A stretch of DNA of 64,000 nucleotides from Kineosporiaceae bacterium (GTDB taxonomy: Bacteria > Actinomycetota > Actinomycetes > Actinomycetales > Kineosporiaceae): the NCBI GenBank assembly GCA_016713225.1, contig JADJPO010000004.1, forward strand, positions 372,001 to 436,000, read 5' to 3'. Shown here piece by piece: positions 50,133 through 58,907 of this stretch. The notes under the pieces were generated by a model. That model saw only the letters and a list, made by a program, of their open reading frames with translations, was not told where the DNA came from and ran no database searches. Made by a program: the position numbers and the translations under genes. How positions within the stretch are numbered: the stretch's first letter is position 1; each line of letters starts with the position of its first letter.

Positions 50133-52331
50133 TCATCGGGCGAGCCAGACCTCGATCACCAGGCGGGCGCCGTTGGGTGGACGCCGCGTCAGCAGTTTGC
50201 GGTCCTCCACGGTCGACAACCGGGCAGCCGGCAGGCGCGGGGCACCCTCTCGGGAGGTGCCGGCGGTGGCCGCATCGAGCACCCGCTGCGCCGCCGCGGC
50301 GTCCTCCTGGGCGGTCAGCAACACCAGGTGTCCGCCGGCGCCCTCGACCAGCGCGGCCAGGCGGGTCACGGCGTCCGGCAACTGCGCCACCGGGGTCAGC
50401 AGCGCCCCACTCGGGTGGCCACAGACCCCGCGGATCACCTGCAGCCACTCGTTCGCCGAGCGCTGGGCGTGGCCGTCGTCCGTGCCCTCCACCGCGACCA
50501 CGACATCGCCCGGCTGCAGCTGGGCGCACACCGATCCCACGGCAGCCACCTCACCGCGTTCGGTGCGCAGCAGGGCCACCGGCGCCGTGGCCCACACCGT
50601 CGGCCCCAGCAGGACGGCGACCCCCGCCGCGGCGAGCACGCGCCGTCCCAGCGCAGAGGTTCTCGCCCCCAGAACCCTTGTGGACCAAGCGATTCCCGCG
50701 ACGGCAGCGAGGACGATGACGGGCAGGACGACGGTGACCAGCCGGCGATCGGCCCACGGGTGATCCGGGGTGATGCCCGGCCGGTAGAGCACCAACACCG
50801 TTGAACCGAACCCGGCGACGGCCGGCAGCAGCCAGGTCGGCGGCGTCGCGCGACGGGCGAACCACCAGGTCACCACCTGCCCGGCGAGCGCGGCCAGCAC
50901 ACCCCAGGCGATGACCACGCCGCCCCACCCGAGATACCAGGCCACCCACGCGAGGGAGTGCTCGGAGTACAGCCGGCCGGCGTCGACCGCGAGCCCCTGA
51001 CCGGCCTGCAGGCTGGCGACGAATCGGGCGCTCGGTGTGTCCGGCGCCTGCCGCGCGATGAGCCACAGCGGGCGTGAGAGCAGCACCAGGCCGACCGCGA
51101 CGACGCCGACCGAGGCGCCGCGCGCCATCAGTCGGTGCGCCCGAGCCGGCTGGGCTGCGGCCGCCATGCCGTCGGTCGACCGAGCGCGATCACGCCGCCG
51201 GGCCAACGGGACGACCACCGCTGCCACCAGCACCAGGGCGCCGGTTGCCGCCAACAGGGGCACCAGGGAGGAGGACACGGTGTTCAGGTAGGGCCGCGAC
51301 ATGATCGACCAGACCCCGATGCTGACCAGGGTTCCCGCCACCGCACCACCCGCGAGGGGGGCCGCGGCCCGGTTACCGCGCACCGCCGGCAGGACGCAGA
51401 CCGCGACCACGGCGGCCACCTCGCGGACGCTGTCGACCCGGATCAACCCGGCCAATCCGAGCACCGCACCGGCCAGCCCGCCGAGCGCGCGCCGTCCGGA
51501 CCCGATCGCGTCGACCGCCAGGCACGCGCCGGCCAACAACACCAGCAGCGCAGCGGGTTCGGAGAACGTGGTGCGCGCGGACCAGGCCACCGGGTAGCTC
51601 ACGGCGAGCACGGCCACCGCGAGCGGCGTCCAGCGCGGCCCGATCAGCCGGGTGGCCAGCGAGCCGAACGTCACCAGCGCCAGGCCGCCCAGGAGGGCCG
51701 GCATGATCTGCGCCCCGGCCCACGGCTGGCCGACCGCGGATCCGGCCCACCACCCGAACGAGTACAGCGCGGGCGGTCCGACCAGGAACTGCGGCACGAT
51801 CTCGGCCTGCAACCCGGCGCCGGTGCCGTGCAGTACCTGGTAGTAGGCGGGGGCATCGAGGGTGAACCCGGTGACGTCGTACGCCGCCGGCCCGCCGAAG
51901 GCCGCCAGATCAGCCGGGATCGGCAGCCGATGGCGCGTGGCGATCCACTGCGTGTAGAGGCCGTAGGCGCCCGGGTCGCGGCGCAGCACCAGGTGCTCGG
52001 CGTGCAGCACGGCGTTCCACACCGTGAAGGCCAGCGCCAGCCCCGCCGTCGTCAGGCTCGACAGCAGGAGGGTCCGGCGCCCGTCGTCCGTGGCGGTCGA
52101 CACCTCGAGCCCGGCGGACCAGCCGGCCATGACCCAGCCCGCCGCCGTGATCGCCAGGGCACCCGGCCAGGCCAGCCACGGCGTCCAGAACCCCAGCGGC
52201 ACCGCGATCGCTGCCACCAGGGCGATACCCACCGCGCTGATCCCGGCGGCGATGCCCACCCGGTCGATCGTCACGGCGACACCGCCGCGCCGACCCGACG
52301 CGGTCGATCGCATCGTCACGGCGCTCGGCAC
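50133..52331 (-). CDS. GT-C-like polytopic membrane protein
   Basis: A 732-residue protein with about 14 membrane segments. The first luminal loop contains LHAEHLVLRRDPGAYGLYTQ, an acidic motif placed like the catalytic Asp of GT-C glycosyltransferases. The C-terminal extracytoplasmic part contains AVEGTDDGHAQRSANEW. No exact family is recognised; an undecaprenyl-linked sugar transferase or arabinofuranosyl-type enzyme is a guess. GTG 52331 follows a TAGCCT box by 7 nt; a longer frame to 52379 exists but would span the promoter. Confidence 0.7.
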   Translation of the reverse strand: MPSAVTMRSTASGRRGGVAVTIDRVGIAAGISAVGIALVAAIAVPLGFWTPWLAWPGALAITAAGWVMAGWSAGLEVSTATDDGRRTLLLSSLTTAGLALAFTVWNAVLHAEHLVLRRDPGAYGLYTQWIATRHRLPIPADLAAFGGPAAYDVTGFTLDAPAYYQVLHGTGAGLQAEIVPQFLVGPPALYSFGWWAGSAVGQPWAGAQIMPALLGGLALVTFGSLATRLIGPRWTPLAVAVLAVSYPVAWSARTTFSEPAALLVLLAGACLAVDAIGSGRRALGGLAGAVLGLAGLIRVDSVREVAAVVAVCVLPAVRGNRAAAPLAGGAVAGTLVSIGVWSIMSRPYLNTVSSSLVPLLAATGALVLVAAVVVPLARRRDRARSTDGMAAAAQPARAHRLMARGASVGVVAVGLVLLSRPLWLIARQAPDTPSARFVASLQAGQGLAVDAGRLYSEHSLAWVAWYLGWGGVVIAWGVLAALAGQVVTWWFARRATPPTWLLPAVAGFGSTVLVLYRPGITPDHPWADRRLVTVVLPVIVLAAVAGIAWSTRVLGARTSALGRRVLAAAGVAVLLGPTVWATAPVALLRTERGEVAAVGSVCAQLQPGDVVVAVEGTDDGHAQRSANEWLQVIRGVCGHPSGALLTPVAQLPDAVTRLAALVEGAGGHLVLLTAQEDAAAAQRVLDAATAGTSREGAPRLPAARLSTVEDRKLLTRRPPNGARLVIEVWLAR

Positions 52332-52338
52332 GGCCGCA

Positions 52339-52344
52339 AGGCTA
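52339..52344 (-). promoter_or_regulatory. -10 box (TAGCCT) of GT-C-like gene
   Basis: On the minus strand TAGCCT is followed by TGCGGCC and then GTG 52331. It supports the shorter start and leaderless translation. Confidence 0.55.
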
Positions 52345-52411
52345 ACCCTGCAGGGCGTCATCCGAGGGACGTCGCCCACCGCCAGCCCTCACCACAGCAC
52401 CAACCCTCCCC

Positions 52412-52458
52412 GTGATCATGTAATCCGTGCACAAAACGTGCACGGATTACATGATCAC
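52412..52458 (-). terminator. Perfect 21-bp hairpin after the amidase gene (family B-like)
   Basis: Bases 52412-52432 are the exact reverse complement of 52438-52458 with a 5-nt AAAAC loop. The ends are GTGATCATG / CATGATCAC, overlapping the CATGATCACCG ends of the family B elements. It starts 7 nt past the amidase stop on the minus strand and is placed as that gene's terminator. Confidence 0.85.
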
Positions 52459-52464
52459 CGAGGG

Positions 52465-54828
52465 TCAGGCCATGTTGACCAGCAGCGAGCGCATCACCGC
52501 GGTGTTCACGGTCCGCTGGTCGGCCATCAGGGAGATGGCACCGGGGTGTCGTGCCCGCAACCACGCGGCAGTGGCCGGCGGCACCGTCGACGAGCTCGCC
52601 AGCACGGTGAGCCGGCCCTGCCCGGCCCCCACCACCGACCACAAGCTGGTCGAGGAGGGGACGGCGACGATCTGGTTGATCCCCACCGGGTTCGCGAACG
52701 CGGTGGCCACCGCGGTGGCCGTGCTCGCCCGGTCGGCCGAACCGACCCGCGACAGCCGGGTGACGCCGTACGCGCTCAGTCGGGCTGCAACCTTGGCAGG
52801 CACCGCGGCGGTGGTGCCGACCACCAGTACCCGCTTGACGCCCAACGCCTTCAACGCCGAGCCGGTCGCGGCCGGCACCCCGGTCGAGGCCACCAACAGC
52901 AGCGGCCGGCCGGTGGCTGCGGCCGGACCGGCGACCGCGGCGGCGTCCGCCACGTTCGATCCGGACACGACCACCGCGGCACCGCCGGCAGCGCCCATCT
53001 GCCGGGCCACGGCGGCCGACATCGCGTACCGGTCACGCCCGCTCAGCCGCACGATGGTGGTCACGCCGAGCCCCCGCAGCTGGGTCTCGACCGCGGCGCT
53101 GATCGAGGTGGTGCCGCCGACGATGTAGGCCGTGGTGACCCCGCCGCGGGCCGTGATGTCCTGCGCCACCACGGCGGGCAACGACTTCAGCCCCGACAGC
53201 AACAGCGGCGCGCCCTTGGCTGCGGCCAGCGGCGCGGCGACCAGGCCGTCGACCAGCGACCCCGATCCGGCCAGCACCACGCTGGAGGCACTCGGGTAAC
53301 GGGACCGACCCGCGAGCACGGCCGAGGTGTAGACGTCGACCACTCCGGCGCGCGCCACCCGGCAACGCCCGGCCGGGGAGTCCACCGTCGGCAAGATCTC
53401 GAGGTCCTGCGCCTGCCGTACGCTGCCCACCGGCGAGTTCGACACCACCGAGACCTGATACACCCCGGGCGCCGCGGGCGCACCGTTCGTGTCCTTCAGG
53501 TCCCAGATCGCGCCGATCCTGGACGCCGTCATGCCGGTCTGACTGTTGATCGGCGTGCTGGCGCACATCGGCCGAACCGTGAAGGACCACTTCTGGTTCG
53601 TGGGCACGACGGCCGAGAAGCCGACGGGCGAGCCGTTCCAGGCCACCGCCGTGGAGGACAGCCGCGGACCGATCAGCCCGGGGGCCATCCGGGCGGCCAC
53701 CGCGCCGCGCATCCAGTTCAGGTCGGGATACAGCTTGTCGCCGGGACACTCGGTCGAGCCGACGTCGCGGTGCCCCGAGATGGTGCGCAGCAGAACGCGT
53801 TTGCCGGCCGGGAACTTCGAGGCCCCACCGCTCGAGGTCACGTAGACCGAGCCGCGTGGATTGACGAAGTACTGCGCCGACTTCCAGGCTGCGACGTCGA
53901 CCACGCCGCGCAGGGCGGCCGAGGACGGCGAGACCGTGGTGAACGTGCCGAGCACCGAGATCCCGATCGCCTCGGTGTTGAACCCGCCGGTGTGGGCACC
54001 GCGCACGGCCTGGGTGATGCTGCCGCGGCGGCCCTCGAAGACCCGGCCGAAGCGGTCGACCAGGAAGTTGTAGCCGACGTCGTTCCACCCGCGGGACTTG
54101 GTGTGGAACAGGTACACCGATCGCACCTGGGCGTAGGCCTGCGCGGCCGTGTAGGTGTTCGTGGTGTCGGTGTGGTGGATGAACAGGGTGCGCGCGGTGG
54201 TGTCGTAGATCGGCGGGTCCTTGACCAGTGATTCGTCGGCGCCCCACTTCGCCCGGCTGATGATCGTCGGTGCCCGGGTCGCCGCTGCGGCGCTCGCCGC
54301 CGGACCGGAGGGCGAATCGGCGGCCGAGCGGCCGCCGTCCACCATCACCGCGTGCAACCCGGACGGCCCGCTGCCGGTCGGCGAGACCACGCGCACCTGG
54401 ACGCCGTCCGCGCCGGCGGTCAACAGCGGGGACGACGCGCCCTTCGCGCCGGCCGGTGGGACCTCTTGACCCGGGTTGGGCGCGTGCTCATCGGATTCGA
54501 GTGTGTGCCACGCCGTCCACTGCCCGTTCTCACGGACACGCACCGACAGCGTCGTGTCGGCGCGCAGCGTGCCGGACCAGGTCAGCGCGACCAGGTCGAA
54601 CCGAGCCGTGGTGCGTGGCGGGGTCAGGGCCGTCACCCGACCGGCCTGTGGGCCGGTCGCCAACCCGCGCAACCCGCCGGCGTCGACACCGCTGATGGCG
54701 ATCTCACGCACCGAGCCCGACACCGGGCCGGCCGCGGCCCGCAAGCCGGCCACGGAGGCCAGGTCCACGGTCGGTAGCGCGATCATCGCGGGGAGCAGAC
54801 CGAGGACGGCGAGTGTGCGTCGGTGCAT
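52465..54828 (-). CDS. PGRP-type N-acetylmuramoyl-L-alanine amidase with cell-wall-binding repeats
   Basis: A 787-residue secreted protein. It begins with a signal peptide (LAVLGLLPAMIALPTVDLAS). A PGRP/Amidase_2 domain lies at about residues 200-380: IISRAKWGADESLV, LFIHHTDTTNTY, VGYNFLVDRFGRVFEGR and GHRDVGSTECPGDKLY, which hold the zinc and catalytic residues. The C-terminal third has cell-wall-binding repeat 2 (CWB2)-like units with VRLSGRDRYAMSAAVARQM and RVGSADRASTATAVATAF. It should cleave the peptide from muramic acid in peptidoglycan. ATG 54828 has GGGGGA a few nt upstream. Divergent from the CoA-transferase genes; a perfect hairpin follows. Confidence 0.93.
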   Translation of the reverse strand: MHRRTLAVLGLLPAMIALPTVDLASVAGLRAAAGPVSGSVREIAISGVDAGGLRGLATGPQAGRVTALTPPRTTARFDLVALTWSGTLRADTTLSVRVRENGQWTAWHTLESDEHAPNPGQEVPPAGAKGASSPLLTAGADGVQVRVVSPTGSGPSGLHAVMVDGGRSAADSPSGPAASAAAATRAPTIISRAKWGADESLVKDPPIYDTTARTLFIHHTDTTNTYTAAQAYAQVRSVYLFHTKSRGWNDVGYNFLVDRFGRVFEGRRGSITQAVRGAHTGGFNTEAIGISVLGTFTTVSPSSAALRGVVDVAAWKSAQYFVNPRGSVYVTSSGGASKFPAGKRVLLRTISGHRDVGSTECPGDKLYPDLNWMRGAVAARMAPGLIGPRLSSTAVAWNGSPVGFSAVVPTNQKWSFTVRPMCASTPINSQTGMTASRIGAIWDLKDTNGAPAAPGVYQVSVVSNSPVGSVRQAQDLEILPTVDSPAGRCRVARAGVVDVYTSAVLAGRSRYPSASSVVLAGSGSLVDGLVAAPLAAAKGAPLLLSGLKSLPAVVAQDITARGGVTTAYIVGGTTSISAAVETQLRGLGVTTIVRLSGRDRYAMSAAVARQMGAAGGAAVVVSGSNVADAAAVAGPAAATGRPLLLVASTGVPAATGSALKALGVKRVLVVGTTAAVPAKVAARLSAYGVTRLSRVGSADRASTATAVATAFANPVGINQIVAVPSSTSLWSVVGAGQGRLTVLASSSTVPPATAAWLRARHPGAISLMADQRTVNTAVMRSLLVNMA

Positions 54829-54946
54829 GATGATCCCCCGGGGCCTGGAACTCTTAGTAACCAATTGTCGCGCTTCGTAGTCACACCTGTCACATACGTT
54901 ATCGAAGACGTGGCGCACACCACCCCAGCGACACCGGGGGCACGAG

Positions 54947-54952
54947 TAGATT
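54947..54952 (+). promoter_or_regulatory. -10 box (TAGATT) of the CoA-transferase operon
   Basis: TAGATT is followed by TCGGCC and then GTG 54959. The 6-nt spacing indicates leaderless translation of the A subunit. Confidence 0.6.
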
Positions 54953-54958
54953 TCGGCC

Positions 54959-55768
54959 GTGGACAAAGTCGTAGCCAGCGCTGCCGAAGCGGTCGCGGAC
55001 ATCCCCCACGGCGCCTCACTCGCCGTCGGCGGTTTCGGGATCTGTGGCATCCCCTCCGTTCTCATCCAAGCGATCCTCGAGCAGGGCACGTCCGATCTCG
55101 AGGTGATCTCGAACAACTGCGGCGTCGACGGCGTGGGGCTCGGACTGTTGTTGGATGCCAAACGCATCCGGCGGATCGTGGCCTCCTACGTCGGCGAGAA
55201 CAAGGAGTTCGCCCGGCAGTACCTGTCCGGCGAACTCGAGGTCGAGCTGACCCCGCAGGGCACCCTGGCCGAGCGGCTACGGGCCGGCGGGTCGGGCATC
55301 CCGGCCTTCTACACGGCGACCGGCGTCGGCACCCAGGTCGCCGAGGGCGGCCTGCCGTGGAAGTACGCCGCGGACGGCTCGATCGCGCTGTCCTCCCCGG
55401 CCAAGTCGACCGCCCAGTTCGACGTGGACGGCAAGCAGCGCACCTTCGTGCTGGAGAACGCCATCCGCGCCGACTACGGCCTGGTGCGGGCCTGGGCCGG
55501 TGACCGGCACGGCAACCTGGTGTTCCGGCACGCGGCCCGCAACTTCAACCCGTTGGCCGCGATGAGCGGAAAGATCACCATCGCCGAGGTGGAGCACCTG
55601 GAGGAGCCCGGCGAGCTCGACCCGAACCGCATCCACCTGCCCGGCGTGTTCGTGCACCGCGTGGTGGCCCTGTCGGTGGAACAGGCGCACGACAAGCGGA
55701 TCGAGAAGCGCACCGTCCGGCCGCGTCCGCGCGACCTGTACGGCGCCGGAAGCGAAGGACTCAGCTGA
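54959..55768 (+). CDS. scoA: 3-oxoacid CoA-transferase subunit A
   Basis: A 269-residue alpha subunit of a class I CoA-transferase (succinyl-CoA:3-ketoacid type). Motifs are ASLAVGGFGICGIPSVLI near the N-terminus, LEVISNNCGVDGVGLGLLLD, and GSGIPAFYTATGVGTQVAEG. It moves CoA between succinyl-CoA and a 3-oxoacid such as acetoacetate together with the B subunit encoded next. GTG 54959 has a TAGATT box 6 nt upstream. The C-terminal extension KRTVRPRPRDLYGAGSEGLS is a little longer than usual. Confidence 0.95.
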   Translation: MDKVVASAAEAVADIPHGASLAVGGFGICGIPSVLIQAILEQGTSDLEVISNNCGVDGVGLGLLLDAKRIRRIVASYVGENKEFARQYLSGELEVELTPQGTLAERLRAGGSGIPAFYTATGVGTQVAEGGLPWKYAADGSIALSSPAKSTAQFDVDGKQRTFVLENAIRADYGLVRAWAGDRHGNLVFRHAARNFNPLAAMSGKITIAEVEHLEEPGELDPNRIHLPGVFVHRVVALSVEQAHDKRIEKRTVRPRPRDLYGAGSEGLS

Positions 55769-55769
55769 C

Positions 55770-56456
55770 ATGGCCCTCACCCGTGAGCAGATGGCGGCCC
55801 GTGCCGCCGCCGAGCTGCACGACGGCTCGTACGTCAACCTCGGCATCGGCCTGCCGACCCTGGTGCCGAACTACGTGCCGAACGACGTCGAGCTGGTGCT
55901 GCAGTCCGAGAACGGCATCCTCGGCTTCGGCCCCTACCCCTACGAGGGCGACGAGGACCCGGACCTGATCAACGCCGGCAAGGAGACCGTGACCCTGCGC
56001 CATGGCGCCTCGTTCTTCGACTCGGCAACGTCCTTCGGCATGATCCGCGGCGGCAAGGTCGACGCGGCCATCCTGGGCGCGATGCAGGTCTCCGCCGACG
56101 GCGACATCGCCAACTGGATGATCCCCGGCAAGATGGTCAAGGGCATGGGCGGGGCGATGGACCTGGTGCACGGCGCCAAGTCCGTGGTCGTGCTGATGGA
56201 GCACGTCGCCAAGGACGGCACCCACAAGGTCGTCGTGAAATGCGACCTGCCGCTCACCGGCCAGGGCGTGGTGAACCGCATCATCACCGACCTCGCCGTG
56301 ATGGACGTGACCGATGACGGCCTGGTGCTGCGCGAGCGCGCCCCCGGCGTGACCGTGGAGGAGATCGTGGCCGCCACCGGCGCGCCCCTGGTGGTCTCGG
56401 GCGACATTCCCGAGATGTGGGCAGGCCGAGGCGTGAGCGGAAGGCCTCCCCGGTGA
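55770..56456 (+). CDS. scoB: 3-oxoacid CoA-transferase subunit B
   Basis: A 228-residue beta subunit. It carries the catalytic Glu motif LQSENGILGFGPYP and the conserved N-terminus REQMAARAAAELHDGSYVNL, then NLGIGLPTLVPNYVP. It starts 1 nt after scoA. The family normally ends shortly after VVSGDIPEM; here a short AGRGVSGRPPR tail extends across the end of the convergent SpoIID gene, giving a 173-bp antisense overlap. The core enzyme is intact. The extended tail suggests that the original stop region was altered. Confidence 0.94.
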   Translation: MALTREQMAARAAAELHDGSYVNLGIGLPTLVPNYVPNDVELVLQSENGILGFGPYPYEGDEDPDLINAGKETVTLRHGASFFDSATSFGMIRGGKVDAAILGAMQVSADGDIANWMIPGKMVKGMGGAMDLVHGAKSVVVLMEHVAKDGTHKVVVKCDLPLTGQGVVNRIITDLAVMDVTDDGLVLRERAPGVTVEEIVAATGAPLVVSGDIPEMWAGRGVSGRPPR

Positions 56457-57759
56457 GGGTGCGCACCTGGCCCGCCCCGGAGGTCGCCTTCAGCGCGGTC
56501 ACCGCGCCGGCTGCGTCCCGGGTGGCGATGGCGAGCGAGGCGATCCCCGAGCCGTCGGTGATGCCGAAGGCCGAGGCCAGTTTGGTGACGGTGACGGTGC
56601 GCTTCCACGCGGCAAAGCCCGGGTTCACGCTCGGGTCGAGACTCCACGGGTCGGCGACCACCCGCAGGTAGGGCACCGAGCTGCCCCAGACCGCCTTCGG
56701 ATCACGGGTCTTGCCGCCGGTCGACGAGGCGTAGTAGGTCTGCACGGGGCGCCCCTGGTACAGCACCGCGATCCCGGTCGTCGGCGTCGGTGAGGTCGCC
56801 GTCACCGCGGCCACCCACCGGGCGCCGTAGTCGGTCGAGCCGATCTTCTCGCCCTCCTTGGCCCAGCCGACGTACATCTGGCTGCGCTGGTCGTCCCACA
56901 GCTGGCAGCCGCCGCAGCTGGCCTTCGGCGCCGAGGTCGCGGCCACCAGCGCATAGCTGCGCGCCGTGATCACCTGCGCCTGCAGGGCTGCGGCGGGCCA
57001 GGACGACGGCATCTCGGCGAGGCCACGCAGGTAGCCGGCATGCAGGTCGACGGTCGTGACCGCCTCCAGGCCGCCGGCGAGGTTGGTCAGCGCGAGCCGG
57101 CCCCACCGGTAGGAGCGTTCCTTGGTCGCGGTGCCGCCGAGCATGCGCGAGGTGAGGGCCAGGCGGGTGGCCGGGCCTGACCAGGCCTTGGTGCCGGTCC
57201 AGTCGACCGTCCACCCCGTGCTGCTGCGGGTGATCGTGGCGCCCGAGCCCCGACGGACGGCCACCGTCACGGCACCGGACGACGGCGTCACGGTGGCCAG
57301 GTCGCCCGGGGCCAGCAGGAGCGGCGTCCCGGTGGTGGGGGTCAGGCGCGCGCGGTGCGCAGCGGCGTCCCCGATCGCGACCGGGCGCAGCACGATCGAG
57401 CGACCGCGATGCACCACGTTCACCCGCAGGTCGACGGCGTCGCGGGCTGCGGTGACGGCGACGCCCGTGTAGTAGTGCCCCACGATCTCCGGCGCGGTCT
57501 TGCCGGCGCGGGCCATGCCCAGGGCGCCGTACTGCGACAGTCCGACGCCGTGACCGAACCCTGATCCGCTGATGGTGGCGACCCCGGACGTCGCCGCGCG
57601 TCTCGCCACGGGCGTCGGCGCGATGCCACCGACGGGGCGCTCGGCCGGAGAGGCCCCGGCGGCCGTGGTCGCCATCGCCGACGACGGGATCATCAAGGAG
57701 CCCAGCGCCGTGGTCAGCGCGACGAGCACGGTCGCCGGGTGCCGGACGGGGCGGAGCAT
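56284..57759 (-). CDS. SpoIID/LytB domain secreted protein with aberrant C-terminus
   Basis: A 491-residue protein. A signal peptide (HPATVLVALTTALGSLMIPS) precedes the SpoIID core: SGSGFGHGVGLSQYGALGMA, EAVTTVDLHAGYLRGLAEMP, AALQAQVITARSYAL and YYASSTGGKTRD. SpoIID is a lytic transglycosylase acting on peptidoglycan glycan strands. The domain ends normally near GEAFRSRLGLP. The last roughly 45 residues (R/P-rich, RRWRPRSPPRSRRG) are encoded antisense to scoB and look like shadow translation. The gene has probably lost its native stop. GAGGAG lies 9 nt before ATG 57759. Confidence 0.85.
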   Translation of the reverse strand: MLRPVRHPATVLVALTTALGSLMIPSSAMATTAAGASPAERPVGGIAPTPVARRAATSGVATISGSGFGHGVGLSQYGALGMARAGKTAPEIVGHYYTGVAVTAARDAVDLRVNVVHRGRSIVLRPVAIGDAAAHRARLTPTTGTPLLLAPGDLATVTPSSGAVTVAVRRGSGATITRSSTGWTVDWTGTKAWSGPATRLALTSRMLGGTATKERSYRWGRLALTNLAGGLEAVTTVDLHAGYLRGLAEMPSSWPAAALQAQVITARSYALVAATSAPKASCGGCQLWDDQRSQMYVGWAKEGEKIGSTDYGARWVAAVTATSPTPTTGIAVLYQGRPVQTYYASSTGGKTRDPKAVWGSSVPYLRVVADPWSLDPSVNPGFAAWKRTVTVTKLASAFGITDGSGIASLAIATRDAAGAVTALKATSGAGQVRTLTGEAFRSRLGLPTSRECRPRPPGARRWRPRSPPRSRRGRARAAPGRHRSRPSRRGR

Positions 57760-57916
57760 GCGCAGGTCTCCTCGCGAGGGGGCGGTGAGGACGGGGGCGG
57801 CGGTGAGGGCGGCGGGACGTGGCCGGGTGGTCGGTGCCGGGTGATCGCTGTCGCCTCTCTCGTCGTCCGCGATCGTTCGAACCTGATCACCCGAATGGGT
57901 GCAGAAGAACGCCGGT

Positions 57917-57922
57917 TAGGCT
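57917..57922 (+). promoter_or_regulatory. -10 box (TAGGCT) of ArsC-like gene
   Basis: TAGGCT is followed by GCCGAC and then ATG 57929. Leaderless start. Confidence 0.55.
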
Positions 57923-57928
57923 GCCGAC

Positions 57929-58288
57929 ATGGAGGAATTGACCCTGCTGCACAATCCCCGGTGCTCGAAGTCGCGGGGAGCCTTGGCGGCCGTGACCGCC
58001 GCCGGTGAGGGGGTTCAGGTCGTCGTGTACCTGAAGACTCCCTTGGACGCCGCGGCGCTGGCCGACCTGCTGGCAATCCTCGACGACCCGCCCTCGGCAC
58101 TGGTACGACGCGATCCGCTGTTCGCCGAGGTCGGGTTGACGGCCGCTGACGTGCAGACCGCCGAGCAGGTGGCTGTGGTGCTGGCCGAGCACCCGGCATT
58201 GATGGAGCGCCCGGTGCTGATCCGCCCCGGGCGCGCGATCATCGGGCGCCCCGCCGAGCGGGTGACGGCCTTCCTCAGCGAGGCGTGA
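57929..58288 (+). CDS. ArsC-family protein (arsenate reductase-like)
   Basis: A 119-residue thioredoxin-fold protein of the glutaredoxin-dependent ArsC/Spx family. LLHNPRCSKSRGALAAV puts Cys12 at the catalytic position. VVVYLKTPLDAAALADLL and RPVLIRPGRAIIGRPAERV are typical of the family. It would reduce arsenate to arsenite with glutathione, mycothiol or a partner redoxin. No ars operon is adjacent, so a more general redox or regulatory role is possible. Converges on the sigma factor gene over a family B hairpin. Confidence 0.87.
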   Translation: MEELTLLHNPRCSKSRGALAAVTAAGEGVQVVVYLKTPLDAAALADLLAILDDPPSALVRRDPLFAEVGLTAADVQTAEQVAVVLAEHPALMERPVLIRPGRAIIGRPAERVTAFLSEA

Positions 58289-58342
58289 CGGCCTCCCTGC
58301 GTCCCGCCCCTTCCCCCGACGTCCCCGGCCAACCTTCCTCAG

Positions 58343-58415
58343 CCCATGATCACCGTTAGATCGCCGTTTGCTCCGGCTTGGCGGTAGCGAACTGCGATCT
58401 ATCGGTGATCATGGG
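58343..58415. repeat. Family B intergenic hairpin, second copy
   Basis: Arms 58343-58364 and 58394-58415 pair at 21 of 22 positions. The ends CCCATGATCACCG match the ends of the element at 41046-41114. The element lies between converging genes, and the C-terminal codons of the sigma factor, including its stop at 58356, lie within it. Confidence 0.85.
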
Positions 58416-58907
58416 ATCGGGGTCGACGTCCAGGTCGGGTAGCAGCGCCCGCAGCCGGGTCAGCGCATCCCGCGCCTGCGATTTCACCGTGCCGATCGAG
58501 ATGCCCATGAGCTGCGCCGTCTCGCGTTCGGTCAGGTCCTCGTAGTAGCGCAACACGATCACCGCCCGCTGACGCGGAGCCAGGACGGCGAGCGCTCGGC
58601 GCAGCTCGTCGTCCTCACCCAGCCGATCGGACGCCGCCGCAGGCCTTTCGGGCAGCGTGTCAGTGAGCACCTCCGGTCGCCGACGGCGCCACCGCCAGCG
58701 AGACACGTTCTCGTGCAACATGATCCGGCGGACATAGGGCTCGGGGTTGCCCCGAATGCGCGACCAGGCCGGGACTACTTTGACCAGGGCGGTCTGCACC
58801 AGGTCCTCGGCGTCCTGCTCGTGGCCGCCGGTGAGCAGGAAGGCCGTGCGCAGCAACGCGTTTCGCCGGGTGGCGACGAAGTCGGCGAAGTCACCAGGAG
58901 GCGTCAT
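58356..58907 (-). CDS. SigE-family RNA polymerase sigma factor
   Basis: A 183-residue ECF-type sigma factor. Region 2 runs FVATRRNALLRTAFLLTGG, then EDLVQTALVKVVPAW. Region 4 contains VLAPRQRAVIVLRYYEDLTE and LMGISIGTVKSQARDALTRL. The start overlaps the stop of the upstream membrane protein gene (ATGA). In canonical ECF operons the sigma gene comes first, so this order is unusual. The last 18 residues after DPDP (beginning MITDR) are encoded by the family B hairpin and probably are not part of the folded domain. Confidence 0.92.
   Translation of the reverse strand: MTPPGDFADFVATRRNALLRTAFLLTGGHEQDAEDLVQTALVKVVPAWSRIRGNPEPYVRRIMLHENVSRWRWRRRRPEVLTDTLPERPAAASDRLGEDDELRRALAVLAPRQRAVIVLRYYEDLTERETAQLMGISIGTVKSQARDALTRLRALLPDLDVDPDPMITDRSQFATAKPEQTAI

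Noticed and set aside
54880..54910. Direct GTCACA repeats upstream of the amidase as an MtrA or GlxR/CRP site
   Set aside because: The repeats are direct, not inverted, and match neither consensus well; too short to support a regulator name.
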